NCBI GenBank assembly: GCA_050789255.1
Contig: JBOZRQ010000059.1
Location: 22,219 to 86,218 of the forward strand
Length of the DNA stretch: 64,000 nucleotides
Origin: JBOZRQ01 sp050789255
Lineage (GTDB): Bacteria > Bacillota > Sulfobacillia > Symbiobacteriales > Symbiobacteriaceae
Direction of reading: 5' to 3'
Numbering within the stretch: position 1 is the stretch's first letter; each line of letters starts with the position of its first letter. The notes beneath the pieces were generated by a model, which searched no databases, was not told where the DNA came from, and saw only the letters and a program-made list of their open reading frames with translations. Shown piece after piece: positions 17,484 to 25,785 of the stretch. The translations under genes and the position numbers were made by a program.

Positions 17484-17696
17484 GTGGTGGAACGGGTGAA
17501 GTATGAGATCGGCGATGTGGTGCAGCTCAAGAAGGCGCATCCATGTGGGGCTGACCGGTGGGAGATCTATCGCACGGGCATCGATTTTGGCCTCAAGTGT
17601 ATGGGCTGCGGTCATCGGGTGATGATTCCGCGGGTGAAATTCGAGAAGTCGGTGAAGCAACGGTGGGCCAAGGGAACGGTTGAGAACGCGCCTTGA
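17484..17696 (+). CDS. DUF951 family protein
   Basis: Small 70-residue protein with the DUF951 pattern: YEIGDVVQLKKAHPCG, then WEIYRTGIDFGLKCMGCGHRVMIPR. The three Cys residues (HPCG and CMGC) may bind zinc or RNA, but the function is unknown. Homologues (YyzM type) lie near rpsF in many Bacillota, as here. GGAGGG at 17471-17476 precedes GTG 17484; GTG 17487 is an alternative. Confidence 0.85.
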   Translation: MVERVKYEIGDVVQLKKAHPCGADRWEIYRTGIDFGLKCMGCGHRVMIPRVKFEKSVKQRWAKGTVENAP

Positions 17697-17721
17697 TCAT
17701 TCCGAACGCGCGTGTTATAGT
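17693..17721 (+). promoter_or_regulatory. sigma-A promoter of rpsF-ssb-rpsR
   Basis: TTGATC at 17693-17698 and TATAGT at 17716-17721 are separated by 17 bases. The -35 box overlaps the DUF951 stop codon. Confidence 0.75.
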
Positions 17722-17727
17722 GGATTG

Positions 17728-17815
17728 TGCTCGCTAAGAGGCGAGCCAGTAGGCGCAGCTTGAACGCTGCTGCCTCCCTGCTCCACTTCAGTGGAGCCAC
17801 CAGACCATGGGGAGG
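17728..17815 (+). promoter_or_regulatory. structured leader of the rpsF operon
   Basis: Three hairpins follow the promoter: GCTCGC with GCGAGC, AGGC-GCAGC with GCTGC-TGCCT, and GCTCCAC with GTGGAGC around a TTCA loop. Leaders of rpsF-rpsR operons are often bound by the S6:S18 complex for feedback control; that this is such a site is an inference. Confidence 0.5.
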
Positions 17816-17827
17816 AGGGAAACCCGA

Positions 17828-18115
17828 ATGAGGATGTATGAGCTGATGGTCATCGCCCGTCCCGACCTTGACGAAGCCGGCAACCAGGCGCTTGTCGACC
17901 GCATCTCCGGTCTTGTCACCAACAACGGTGGCGCGATCGAGAAGATCGAAGCGACCAAGCGTCAGCGCCTGGCCTACGAAATCAAGGATTTCAAGGACGG
18001 CCTGTACACGCTCGTCTACTTCAAGGGTGAGCCGAAGACCGCGGAGGAACTGAACCGCGTTCTGAAGATCACCGATGAAGTGATCCGGTTCCTGATCGTC
18101 CGACCGGAGGCGTAG
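17828..18115 (+). CDS. rpsF: 30S ribosomal protein S6
   Basis: A 95-residue ribosomal protein that pairs with S18 on the 30S platform. It shows YELMVIARPDLDEAG at the start and RQRLAYEIKDFKDGLYTLVYFKG in the middle. GGAGGAGGG at 17811-17819 fixes ATG 17828; ATG 17834 is a less likely alternative. First gene of rpsF-ssb-rpsR. Confidence 0.95.
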   Translation: MRMYELMVIARPDLDEAGNQALVDRISGLVTNNGGAIEKIEATKRQRLAYEIKDFKDGLYTLVYFKGEPKTAEELNRVLKITDEVIRFLIVRPEA

Positions 18116-18136
18116 GCCTGAAAAGGGGGTAAGGAT

Positions 18137-18589
18137 GTGCTCAATACCGTTGTTTTGATCGGCCGCCTTACCAAGGACCCGGAGTTGCGCTACACCCCGG
18201 GCGGCAAGGCTGTCGCCACGCTGCGGCTCGCCGTTGACCGTGGCACCACCAATGCCCAGGGCGAAAAGGAAACGGACTTCATCGATGTGGTCGTGTGGGA
18301 ACGGCAGGCTGAAACCGTTGCCAACTACCTGCAAAAGGGCCGCCTGATTGCGGTCCAGGGACGTCTGCAGATCCGCCAGTACGACACCCAGGAAGGCCAG
18401 CGCCGCGAACGAGCGGAAGTGGTGGCCAACACCGTTCGCTTCCTTGACCGTGGTCAAGAGGGCGGCGGCGGCATGGGTGGTGCCGGTGGCGGCATGAGCG
18501 AGCGTCCGACGGGTGGTCCCCGTCGCGAGTCGACGGGTGGCATGGGTAGCACGCCGAACTTTAACGACGACGATGATGTCCCCTTCTAA
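18137..18589 (+). CDS. ssb: single-stranded DNA-binding protein
   Basis: A 150-residue SSB. The OB fold spans about residues 1-105 (LNTVVLIGRLTKDPELRYTPGG, then DFIDVVVWERQAE). A Gly-rich linker follows, then the acidic tip DDDDVPF that recruits replication and repair partners. Translation starts at GTG 18137 after AAGGGGG. The position between rpsF and rpsR is the standard one in Bacillota. Confidence 0.96.
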   Translation: MLNTVVLIGRLTKDPELRYTPGGKAVATLRLAVDRGTTNAQGEKETDFIDVVVWERQAETVANYLQKGRLIAVQGRLQIRQYDTQEGQRRERAEVVANTVRFLDRGQEGGGGMGGAGGGMSERPTGGPRRESTGGMGSTPNFNDDDDVPF

Positions 18590-18609
18590 CGAAAGGAGGA
18601 CACACGAAT

Positions 18610-18840
18610 ATGCGTCGGGAACGTGGACGTCGGCCTAAGCGCCGCGTATGCAGCTTCTGCGTGGACAAGGTCGAGAACATCGACTATAAGGACACCAATC
18701 GTCTGAAGCGGTACATTACGGAGCGTGGCAAGATTCTGCCCCGCCGGATTTCTGGCAACTGCGCTGCTCACCAGCGTGGTCTGACCACTGCGATCAAGCG
18801 GGCGCGCATTGTGGCCCTGCTGCCGTTTACCGTAGAGTAG
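18610..18840 (+). CDS. rpsR: 30S ribosomal protein S18, zinc-ribbon type
   Basis: A 76-residue S18 with the core IDYKDTNRLKRYITERGKILPRRISG. Unlike the zinc-free S18 of B. subtilis, it has CSFC near residues 14-17 and CAAH near residues 50-53, a likely Zn-binding CxxC...CxxH set (the C+ form). AAAGGAGG precedes the ATG. The operon ends at the terminator just downstream. Confidence 0.95.
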   Translation: MRRERGRRPKRRVCSFCVDKVENIDYKDTNRLKRYITERGKILPRRISGNCAAHQRGLTTAIKRARIVALLPFTVE

Positions 18841-18860
18841 GCGGTTACCAGAAGCACAAC

Positions 18861-18890
18861 AGGGGCACCGCAGAAGCGGTGCCCTTTTTG
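18861..18890 (+). terminator. intrinsic terminator after rpsR
   Basis: GGGCACCGC and GCGGTGCCC form a perfect stem with loop AGAA, followed by TTTTT. Confidence 0.92.
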
Positions 18891-18914
18891 CCTATAAACA
18901 AAGGAGCATGGGTC

Positions 18915-19934
18915 ATGGAGAGGCGCTCTGGTAGGGCCAGCGGGCTGGTTTTTGGCGGAATCATGGCGGCGCTGGCATTGGTTTTCGCCCTGGTTCCGGT
19001 TCTGACCATATTCCTGCCCATTCCGATCGTGCTGACTTACGTACGCTTTGGCGGAAGAACCGCTGCCCTGACCAGCGTTATCACGGTTCTATTGTCAGCC
19101 ATGTTCTTGGGCATCGTGCAGGCGATTCTGCTGGTCCCCGGTGGCATTCTGCCCGGGCTCGTCTTTGGCTACGGCGTTCGCAACAAGCTCCGCCCGATGA
19201 CGATCGGTCTGATCGCCGTGGTGTTCTTCTTCGTTGGGTATGCCGCTGAGTACACGATCAGCCGAGCGGTCATGTTCGAGGGGCGGGACCCCATCCAGGC
19301 GGCGGCGGAGTCGGAGGTGGGTCGGCAGCAACTCAGCCAGACGATTGGCTTTCTCAGAAGCGTGTACGCCCCGGCTAACGCCACGCCGGCCCAGCAGCAA
19401 TCGGCGCAGGCATTGCTGCAACTTCTGGATGAGTTCGAGCGGAACCCCGTGGCAATGACCTGGACCTTGTTGCCGTCGGGCCTGTTCCTGTTGGGAAGCA
19501 TCTCGACCTGGATCAACTATCAGCTTTGCCGGTTGGTCCTGCCTCGCTTCGGGCACGAGGTGCCCAAAGCGACGCCCTTTGGTGAGTTCCGGCTTCCTGC
19601 CTGGCTGACCTGGGTCTTCGTGCTGCTCTCCATGGCAATGAGCTTCTCTGGTCTGCAGGGATCGCTGTTGGCGGCGCCCTGGTGGGTGCAGTTGCTGTTC
19701 AACGTGCTGTCGCCGCTCTCGTTAATTTTTGTGCTTTCTGGCCTTGCCGTAGCCTACGGGTTCCTCCGCAAGCGGGATATCCCGAAGCCGGCGGCCATTG
19801 GCATAACACTGCTTGGTTTCTTCCTTGGCCAATACGGTCAGACCCTGTACATGATGCTGGCCATGTGGGATACCATTTTCGATTTCCGGGGACTCGGACA
19901 CGGTATGCTCAAGCGTGCTGACGATACCCCGTAG
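18915..19934 (+). CDS. DUF2232 (YybS-like) membrane protein
   Basis: Polytopic membrane protein of 339 residues with about eight hydrophobic segments. A cytoplasmic or extracellular stretch of some 65 residues (from FEGRDPIQAAAE) interrupts them. The DUF2232/YybS family lies next to rpsR-rplI in many Bacillota; its fold resembles ECF-type S components, but the role is unknown. AAGGAG at 18901-18906 precedes ATG 18915; the 12-residue upstream extension overlaps the terminator and is rejected. Confidence 0.82.
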   Translation: MERRSGRASGLVFGGIMAALALVFALVPVLTIFLPIPIVLTYVRFGGRTAALTSVITVLLSAMFLGIVQAILLVPGGILPGLVFGYGVRNKLRPMTIGLIAVVFFFVGYAAEYTISRAVMFEGRDPIQAAAESEVGRQQLSQTIGFLRSVYAPANATPAQQQSAQALLQLLDEFERNPVAMTWTLLPSGLFLLGSISTWINYQLCRLVLPRFGHEVPKATPFGEFRLPAWLTWVFVLLSMAMSFSGLQGSLLAAPWWVQLLFNVLSPLSLIFVLSGLAVAYGFLRKRDIPKPAAIGITLLGFFLGQYGQTLYMMLAMWDTIFDFRGLGHGMLKRADDTP

Positions 19935-19966
19935 CAGGGGCTATGACTCCACCGGGAGGGGATATC

Positions 19967-20413
19967 ATGAAGGTTATTCTGAAGGCCGATGTAAAGGGCA
20001 CAGGCAAGAAGGGCGAAAGCGTTGAGGTTTCGGACGGGTACGCTCGCAACTTCCTGTTCCCGCGCAACCTTGCTGTAGAGGCTTCGGCGGGCGCCCTCAA
20101 GAGCCTGCAGGAGGAGAAGAACGCCCAGATTCGCAAGCAGGAGCGGATCCTGACGGATCTGAAGGCCCTGAGGGATCAGCTCGAAGGCCAGACCGTCACC
20201 GTCCCGGCCAAGTGTGGCGAGAACGGCCGCCTGTTCGGCTCGATCACCAACAAGGACATTGCGGATGCGATTGGCAAGTTCCTGAAGAAGGACTTCGACC
20301 GCAAGCTGATCGAATTGAACACGCCGATCAAGTCGCTGGGGATCTATCCGGTCACCTTGAAGTTTGGCCACAACATCTCCGGCACAGTCAACGTCCATAT
20401 AGTAGAGGCATAA
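19967..20413 (+). CDS. rplI: 50S ribosomal protein L9
   Basis: A 148-residue L9. The N-terminal domain has MKVILKADVKGTGKKGE and the rRNA-binding motif GYARNFLFPRNLA. A long connecting helix (about residues 45-75) leads to the C-terminal domain (NGRLFGSITNKDIADAI). GGGAGGGG precedes ATG 19967. A GC-rich hairpin follows, then lonC. Confidence 0.96.
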   Translation: MKVILKADVKGTGKKGESVEVSDGYARNFLFPRNLAVEASAGALKSLQEEKNAQIRKQERILTDLKALRDQLEGQTVTVPAKCGENGRLFGSITNKDIADAIGKFLKKDFDRKLIELNTPIKSLGIYPVTLKFGHNISGTVNVHIVEA

Positions 20414-20419
20414 TCCAAA

Positions 20420-20450
20420 GCGGCCCGTCCGGAGTAGCCGGCCGGGCCGC
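20420..20450 (+). terminator. hairpin after rplI
   Basis: GCGGCCCG pairs with CGGGCCGC, with an inner CCGG/CCGG stem. The following ATCTGG is not a T-run, so read-through into lonC is likely. Confidence 0.5.
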
Positions 20451-20494
20451 ATCTGGTAAAAGAGGAGGTGGGGGGCGCTTCGTGCCCTGCACTT

Positions 20495-22444
20495 ATGAAA
20501 GATATTCTAGACAAGCTAATTCGGGCTGGGCGCCAGGAAGAGGGCGGCGTAAAGCTAAGTGCAGAGGAAATGCTGCGCCGCCAGGTAGGGGCTCTCTTTG
20601 GTCTACTTACGAACGTGTGGGGGCCGGAGCGCCTCGTGCTGAAGGCCGGTAAGCTGGAGGCCCTTTCCCTTATGAAATCCGAGTCCGTGGGGGAGCAGGT
20701 GCTGGCCCTGCAGCGCCTGGTGTACGAGGATCCCACCATTGAGGGGGTCCCTTCGCGTGCACAGATTCCGAAGATCCTGGACCAACTGGAGAGCGAGATC
20801 GCCGATCTGATCGCCCGCCGCTCGGTGGAGGACAAGATCGAGAAGAAGATCCACCAGCGGATGCAGGAGCGTCACGAGGAGTATGTGCGCGAGATCAAGC
20901 AGCAGGTGCTCAAGGAGGACTCGGGCCCCGAGAACGCTGCTACACAGAAGAAGCTTCAGCACCTTGAGCAGCTCGAGCAGAAGAAGCTCGCCCGCACGGC
21001 GATCGAGGTGCTCCGACCCTCCAAGCTCGAGGAGGTCGTGGGTCAGGAGCGGGCGGTCAAGGCGCTGATGGCCAAGATTGCTTCGCCCTTCCCGCAGCAC
21101 ATCATCATGTACGGCCCGCCCGGCGTGGGCAAGACCACAGTCGCTCGCCTGGCGCTGGAAGAGGCGAAGAAGCTTCAGCACACCCCGTTTGCGGAGGATG
21201 CCCCCTTTGTGGAGGTCGACGGCACCACCCTGCGCTGGGACCCCCGGGAGGTGACCAACCCGCTGCTGGGCAGCGTGCACGACCCGATCTACCAGGGCGC
21301 CCGCCGGGAGATGGCCGACAGCGGCGTTCCCGAGCCGAAGCTGGGCCTGGTGACCGACGCCCATGGCGGCGTGCTGTTCATCGACGAGATCGGTGAGCTT
21401 GAGGCGATGCTTCAGAACAAGCTGCTGAAGGTCCTGGAGGACAAGCGGGTCCGGTTCGACTCCAGCTACTACGACCCCAACGATCCAAACGTGCCGGCGT
21501 ACGTAAAGCGGCTCTTCGATGAGGGCGCCCCGGCGGACTTCCTGCTAATTGGCGCCACGACCCGGGAGCCTCACGAGATCAACCCCGCCCTGCGCTCCCG
21601 GTGTGCCGAGGTCTTCTTTGAGCCCCTCACCCCGTCGGACATCACCAAGATTGTCACCCAGGCCGCCGAGCGCCTTGGGGTGACGCCTGAGCCTGGCGTG
21701 GCGGAGCTGATCGCCGAGTATACCATCGAAGGCCGTAAGGCGATTGGCATCCTCGCGGATGCTTACGGTCTGGCCTTGTACCAGCAGGGCAAGGCCGGCA
21801 CCGAGCAGGCCGTGCTCACGAAGGAGCACGTCTACGAGGTCGTGCAGTCTGGTCGGCTGGCGCCCAACGTCCACCGCAAGGCCACCCCGACTGCCGAGGT
21901 CGGCCGAATCTATGGCCTGGGCGTGTTGGGCTACATTGGCTCGGTGCTGGAGATCGAGGCGGTGGCTTTCCCGGCGCGGGAGCCCGGCAAGGGCACCATT
22001 CGCATGAACGACACCGCCGGATCGATGACCAAGGACTCGGTTTTCAACGCTGCGGCTGTGGTGCGGCGCGCCACCGGCGAGGACCTGACGAACTGGGATC
22101 TGCACATCAACATTGTCGGCGGCGGTCGGATCGACGGGCCGAGTGCTGGTCTGGCGATCTACCTGGCCATGATTTCGGCAATTCAGGGGCGCCCCATCCG
22201 GCAGGACGTGGCGATCACCGGTGAGGTGTCGATTCGCGGGACCGCCAAGGCGATTGGCGGGGTCTATGAGAAGATCTACGGCGCCAAGCAGGCCGGCATG
22301 ACCCGGGTGGTTCTGCCCGAGGAGAACCGCAAGGACGTGCCACAGGAAGTCAGCGGCATCGAGGTCTGCTACGCCTCCACCATTGAGGAGGCCATGGCCC
22401 TGGTCTTCGCCCAGGACCAGCAGAACGTCCGCAGCGCGAGCTAA
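20495..22444 (+). CDS. lonC: ATP-dependent protease LonC (Lon family)
   Basis: A 649-residue AAA+ serine protease. An N-terminal helical region with coiled-coil character (about residues 90-170) precedes the ATPase domain. Walker A is GPPGVGKTT near residue 207 and Walker B GGVLFIDEIGEL near 290. The C-terminal protease domain has the catalytic Ser in GPSAGLA and the Lys in RGTAKAIGGVYEKI. In Clostridia and relatives lonC sits between rplI and dnaB, as here. Start choice is uncertain: AGGAGGTGGGGGG lies about 20 bases before ATG 20495, while the in-frame GTG 20468 overlaps it. Confidence 0.88.
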   Translation: MKDILDKLIRAGRQEEGGVKLSAEEMLRRQVGALFGLLTNVWGPERLVLKAGKLEALSLMKSESVGEQVLALQRLVYEDPTIEGVPSRAQIPKILDQLESEIADLIARRSVEDKIEKKIHQRMQERHEEYVREIKQQVLKEDSGPENAATQKKLQHLEQLEQKKLARTAIEVLRPSKLEEVVGQERAVKALMAKIASPFPQHIIMYGPPGVGKTTVARLALEEAKKLQHTPFAEDAPFVEVDGTTLRWDPREVTNPLLGSVHDPIYQGARREMADSGVPEPKLGLVTDAHGGVLFIDEIGELEAMLQNKLLKVLEDKRVRFDSSYYDPNDPNVPAYVKRLFDEGAPADFLLIGATTREPHEINPALRSRCAEVFFEPLTPSDITKIVTQAAERLGVTPEPGVAELIAEYTIEGRKAIGILADAYGLALYQQGKAGTEQAVLTKEHVYEVVQSGRLAPNVHRKATPTAEVGRIYGLGVLGYIGSVLEIEAVAFPAREPGKGTIRMNDTAGSMTKDSVFNAAAVVRRATGEDLTNWDLHINIVGGGRIDGPSAGLAIYLAMISAIQGRPIRQDVAITGEVSIRGTAKAIGGVYEKIYGAKQAGMTRVVLPEENRKDVPQEVSGIEVCYASTIEEAMALVFAQDQQNVRSAS

Positions 22445-22450
22445 AGACGC

Positions 22451-22487
22451 AAAGGCCGGGGTGACAAAATCCCCCGGCCTTTGTTTT
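22451..22487 (+). terminator. intrinsic terminator after lonC
   Basis: AAAGGCCGGGG pairs with CCCCGGCCTTT, followed by GTTTT. Confidence 0.88.
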
Positions 22488-22565
22488 GGTGCGAGCTAGA
22501 GGATTTGGCCCGAATTAGACGAATCATTGGGAGAACTTACGAACCTATGTTTGGAGGTTCCGAGA

Positions 22566-23909
22566 TTGAACGCTTTTAGTGAGCGGGTTCCTCCTCAGAA
22601 CCTCGAAGCTGAGCAGTCGGTTCTGGGCGCCTGCCTGATTGAACGCGAGGCCGTGGTCGCGGTCGCCAACGTGCTGCGTCCCGAGGACTTTTATGCAGAC
22701 AAGCACAGCCAGCTATTCGAGGCCATTGTCGCGATCTTTAACCGCGGCGAGCCCGTCGACCTGATTACTGTTCAGGACGAGCTGAAGAAGCGCGGCCACC
22801 TGGAGAGCATCGGCGGGGTACCGTACCTGACCACGCTCATGAACATGGTGCCGACCACGGCGAACGTGCTACAGTACGCCGCGATCGTTGAGCAAAAGGC
22901 AGTGCTGCGTCGCCTTCAGAATGCCGCCCGCAGGGTGGTCGACGACTGCTACGCCACGGAGGACTATGAGGCAACCCTGGTGGAGGCCGAGAAGTCGATC
23001 TTCGCGGTTACGCAGAAGCGCTCTGCCAAGGGCTACGTGCACATCAAGGACGCCCTGGTCACGGCCTACGGCCACCTGGAGTACCTGTATAGCTCCAAAG
23101 GCAAGACCACCGGTGTCACCAGTGGCTTCCGCGACCTCGACCAGATGACATCCGGCTTTCAGAAGTCGGACATGATTATTGTGGCGGCCCGTCCGTCTGT
23201 CGGTAAGACCGCCTTCACCTTGAACATCGCCCGAAACGCTGCGGTCGTTGGCGGGGCGAAGGTGGCCTTCTTCAGTCTCGAAATGTCGGCAGAGCAGCTC
23301 GCCATGCGCCTGCTGGCTGCAGAGGCGGCTGTGGATGGCCACAAACTGCGCACCGGTCAGCTGGCGGATCAGGACTGGCAGCGCCTCGGCAGCGGCCTGG
23401 CGACCTTGGCGGAGTCGAACATCTTTATCGATGATACGCCCAACTGCCCTCTCCCCGAGGTGCGGGCGAAGGCTCGCCGCATTTCGCAGGAGCACGGGCT
23501 GGACATGATCATCATCGACTACCTGCAGCTGATGAGCGTTCCCTCCCGGGCCGGGCAGCAGGCGAACCGTCAGCAGGAGATCTCGGAGATCTCCCGGTCG
23601 CTCAAGGCGCTCGCCCGTGAGCTGACGGTACCGGTGATCGCCCTGTCGCAGCTCTCCCGTTCGGTGGAGCAGCGCCAGGACAAACGCCCAATGCTGTCGG
23701 ACCTCCGTGAATCGGGCGCCATTGAGCAGGACGCCGACATGGTGGCGTTCCTATACCGCGACGACTATTACGACCCGGAATCTGAGAAGAAGAACATGGT
23801 TGAGATCATCATCGCCAAGCACCGAAACGGTCCGGTGGGCTCGGTGGACCTGTACTTCATGAAAGACATTCAGAAGATGGTCGGCATGGAACACAGACGG
23901 GGGGCGTAA
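22566..23909 (+). CDS. dnaB: replicative DNA helicase DnaB/DnaC
   Basis: Hexameric 5'-3' helicase of 447 residues. The N-terminal domain shows PPQNLEAEQSVLGACL. The RecA-like domain has Walker A RPSVGKT, then FSLEMSAEQLAMRLLA, and Walker B MIIIDYLQLM, ending in the arginine-finger region. The TTG at 22566 is chosen because GGAGG stands at 22553-22557, eight bases before it; the longer upstream frame lacks similarity. No intein is seen. It is followed by a terminator and then purA, the usual order. Confidence 0.96.
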   Translation: MNAFSERVPPQNLEAEQSVLGACLIEREAVVAVANVLRPEDFYADKHSQLFEAIVAIFNRGEPVDLITVQDELKKRGHLESIGGVPYLTTLMNMVPTTANVLQYAAIVEQKAVLRRLQNAARRVVDDCYATEDYEATLVEAEKSIFAVTQKRSAKGYVHIKDALVTAYGHLEYLYSSKGKTTGVTSGFRDLDQMTSGFQKSDMIIVAARPSVGKTAFTLNIARNAAVVGGAKVAFFSLEMSAEQLAMRLLAAEAAVDGHKLRTGQLADQDWQRLGSGLATLAESNIFIDDTPNCPLPEVRAKARRISQEHGLDMIIIDYLQLMSVPSRAGQQANRQQEISEISRSLKALARELTVPVIALSQLSRSVEQRQDKRPMLSDLRESGAIEQDADMVAFLYRDDYYDPESEKKNMVEIIIAKHRNGPVGSVDLYFMKDIQKMVGMEHRRGA

Positions 23910-23925
23910 CGCTCCCCGTTTTTTT
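23897..23925 (+). terminator. intrinsic terminator after dnaB
   Basis: ACGGGG at 23897 pairs with CCCCGT at 23913-23919, with additional GC pairing toward the loop. Seven Ts follow. Confidence 0.88.
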
Positions 23926-23994
23926 GTGCAGAATATGTACGCGACGACGCGAGAATATTGCACGTCGCGAGCTAATCACATGTTACTCACAAAC

Positions 23995-24003
23995 TGTGGA
24001 TAA
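23995..24003 (+). promoter_or_regulatory. perfect DnaA box upstream of purA
   Basis: TGTGGATAA is an exact consensus DnaA box. It lies just upstream of the purA -35 element, so DnaA binding could affect transcription. An inverted repeat (CGCGACG and CGTCGCG, 23940-23969) lies farther upstream. Confidence 0.6.
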
Positions 24004-24016
24004 CTTTTGTGTCGCG

Positions 24017-24045
24017 TTGACACCCCCTGGGGCTGATGCTAAACT
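24017..24045 (+). promoter_or_regulatory. sigma-A promoter of purA
   Basis: TTGACA at 24017-24022 and TAAACT at 24040-24045 with a 17-base spacer; TGC directly before the -10 gives an extended -10. It lies 68 bases upstream of the start. Confidence 0.82.
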
Positions 24046-24113
24046 GATTTGGGGTTTTTGGAAGGTTCTCAGCCAGGCTTAGGCACTGGCTGTCCGCAAT
24101 TGGAGGTGGCCTT

Positions 24114-25415
24114 GTGCCGGTCGTAGTAGTAATGGGCGCGCAGTGGGGCGATGAAGGCAAGGGCAAGTTCGTAGACCTGATGGCGGCCCAGGCTCAGGTA
24201 GTCGTACGGGCCACCGGAGGCGCGAACGCCGGTCACACCGTGTGGGCGAACGGTCAGCAGTATAAGCTGCACCAGGTCCCCTCGGGCATCCTTTATTCCG
24301 GCACGCTGTGCGTAATCGGACACGGTGTCGTGCTGGATCCCAGCAAACTGCTGCAGGAGATGGAATACCTCCGGGGCAAGGGTGTGGACCTGTCCAACCT
24401 GCGCATCAGCGGCGGCGCTCACGTGGTTTTCCCCTACCACATTCGTCAGGACGAGGCCGAAGAGGACCGCAAGGGCGCCAACAAAATCGGCACCACCCGC
24501 CGTGGCATTGGCCCGGCGTACCAAGATAAGTTCGCACGTGTTGGCATTCGCCTGGTCGACCTGCTCGACGAGGAGGAGTTCCTGCCGAAGCTCCGGGCCC
24601 AGGTTGAGGCGAAGAACCAGCTCCTGGACCGGGTATATGGCATGCCCGGCTTCACGGTTGAGGAGATCGCCGGCCCGTACCTGGAAATGGCCGAGAAGCT
24701 CCGGCCCTTCGTGGCCAATACGGTGGAACTGGTGAACGACGCGATCGACGAAGGTCGCAACGTGCTCTTCGAGGGCGCCCAGGGCCACCTGCTGGACATC
24801 GACTTCGGTACTTACCCCTATGTGACTGCCTCGCACCCGATCGCTGCGGGCGCCATCATCGGAGCCGGCGTGGGTCCGACCAAGGTCAACCGGGTGGTCG
24901 GCGTGGTGAAGGCATACACCTCGCGTGTCGGCGAGGGCCCTTTCCCGACCGAACTCCTCGACGACCAGGGCGACCTGATCCGCGAGAAGGGGCATGAGTA
25001 TGGCACGACCACGGGTCGGCCCCGCCGAATTGGCTGGCTGGACCTGGTCATGGTCCGCTTTGCCTGCCGTGTCAGCGGTATCACCGACCTGGCGGTCCCG
25101 CATCTCGACACGTTGGCGAAGACAGGCATCAAGACGCTGAAGGTCTGCGTCGGTTATCGCATGCCTGACGGCACGGTGACCAAGGAGTTCCCGGTGGGCC
25201 TGAAGGCCCTGGCGCAGGTCACCCCGGTCTACGAGGAGATCGAGAACTGGGAGTGGCCGGAGGGCACCGCCAAGGCCAAGCGCCTGGAGGAGCTGCCGGA
25301 CGGCGCCCAGCGCTACGTCAAGCTGATCGAGTCCTACACCGGAGTGCCCGTTAGCGTTCTGGGAATCGGCAGCGAGCGCACCGAGGCCATCTACCGTGCC
25401 GAGGTATTCAAGTAA
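24114..25415 (+). CDS. purA: adenylosuccinate synthetase
   Basis: Cytoplasmic enzyme of AMP synthesis (IMP plus Asp plus GTP), 433 residues. The N-terminal signature is GAQWGDEGKGKFVDLMA, followed by GGANAGHTV with the catalytic His. GIGPAYQDK and the FEGAQGHLLDIDFGTYPYVT motif are intact. GGAGGTGG precedes GTG 24114. It has its own promoter and terminator. Confidence 0.96.
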   Translation: MPVVVVMGAQWGDEGKGKFVDLMAAQAQVVVRATGGANAGHTVWANGQQYKLHQVPSGILYSGTLCVIGHGVVLDPSKLLQEMEYLRGKGVDLSNLRISGGAHVVFPYHIRQDEAEEDRKGANKIGTTRRGIGPAYQDKFARVGIRLVDLLDEEEFLPKLRAQVEAKNQLLDRVYGMPGFTVEEIAGPYLEMAEKLRPFVANTVELVNDAIDEGRNVLFEGAQGHLLDIDFGTYPYVTASHPIAAGAIIGAGVGPTKVNRVVGVVKAYTSRVGEGPFPTELLDDQGDLIREKGHEYGTTTGRPRRIGWLDLVMVRFACRVSGITDLAVPHLDTLAKTGIKTLKVCVGYRMPDGTVTKEFPVGLKALAQVTPVYEEIENWEWPEGTAKAKRLEELPDGAQRYVKLIESYTGVPVSVLGIGSERTEAIYRAEVFK

Positions 25416-25424
25416 GTAGGTGCT

Positions 25425-25457
25425 GCCGGGGTGGCCTTCCAGCCGCCCCGGTTTTTT
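25425..25457 (+). terminator. intrinsic terminator after purA
   Basis: CCGGGGTGGC pairs with GCCGCCCCGG, with a near-perfect stem and a following run of six Ts. Confidence 0.92.
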
Positions 25458-25521
25458 CACGGGTCGATTTGCTTGCAATGCCCTGACGGCGCGGCTATAA
25501 TAGGCTTTGCTAAGCCAAATT

Positions 25522-25595
25522 GCGGGTGTAGTTCAATGGTAGAACTCCAGCTTCCCAAGCTGGTAGCGTGGGTTCGATTCCCATCACCCGCTCCA
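25522..25595 (+). tRNA. tRNA-Gly (anticodon CCC)
   Basis: A cloverleaf of 74 bases. The acceptor stem is GCGGGTG/CACCCGC and the anticodon stem CCAGC/GCTGG around TTCCCAA, giving anticodon CCC. GGTTCGATTCC forms the T loop and CCA is encoded. Confidence 0.95.
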
Positions 25596-25603
25596 AACAA
25601 CGA

Positions 25604-25629
25604 ACGGAGACGCTCTCGTCTCCGTTTTG
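25604..25629 (+). terminator. terminator between the two tRNA genes
   Basis: ACGGAGACG and CGTCTCCGT form a perfect stem, followed by TTTT. It ends the tRNA-Gly transcript only three bases before tRNA-Thr. Confidence 0.8.
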
Positions 25630-25632
25630 TGT

Positions 25633-25708
25633 GCCGATGTAGCTCAGCCGGTAGAGCAGCTGATTCGTAATCAGCAGGTCAGGGGTTCGAGTCCCCTCAT
25701 CGGCTCCA
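25633..25708 (+). tRNA. tRNA-Thr (anticodon CGT)
   Basis: A cloverleaf of 76 bases. The acceptor stem is GCCGATG/CATCGGC and the anticodon stem GCTGA/TCAGC around TTCGTAA, giving anticodon CGT. The D arm AGCTCAGCCGGTAGAGC and encoded CCA are present. Confidence 0.95.
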
Positions 25709-25714
25709 TCCATG

Positions 25715-25764
25715 AACCACTCCCTTGTCGAGTGTCGCACACACCGGCAGGCGAGTGGTTTTTT
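25715..25764 (+). terminator. terminator after tRNA-Thr
   Basis: AACCACTC pairs with GAGTGGTT across a long loop, followed by a T-run. Confidence 0.75.
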
Positions 25765-25785
25765 CATGTCTATAATAATGTCGTC

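Noticed and set aside
24069..25478. 469-codon frame on the minus strand opposite purA
   Set aside because: Antisense of a conserved enzyme; no start signal or domain.
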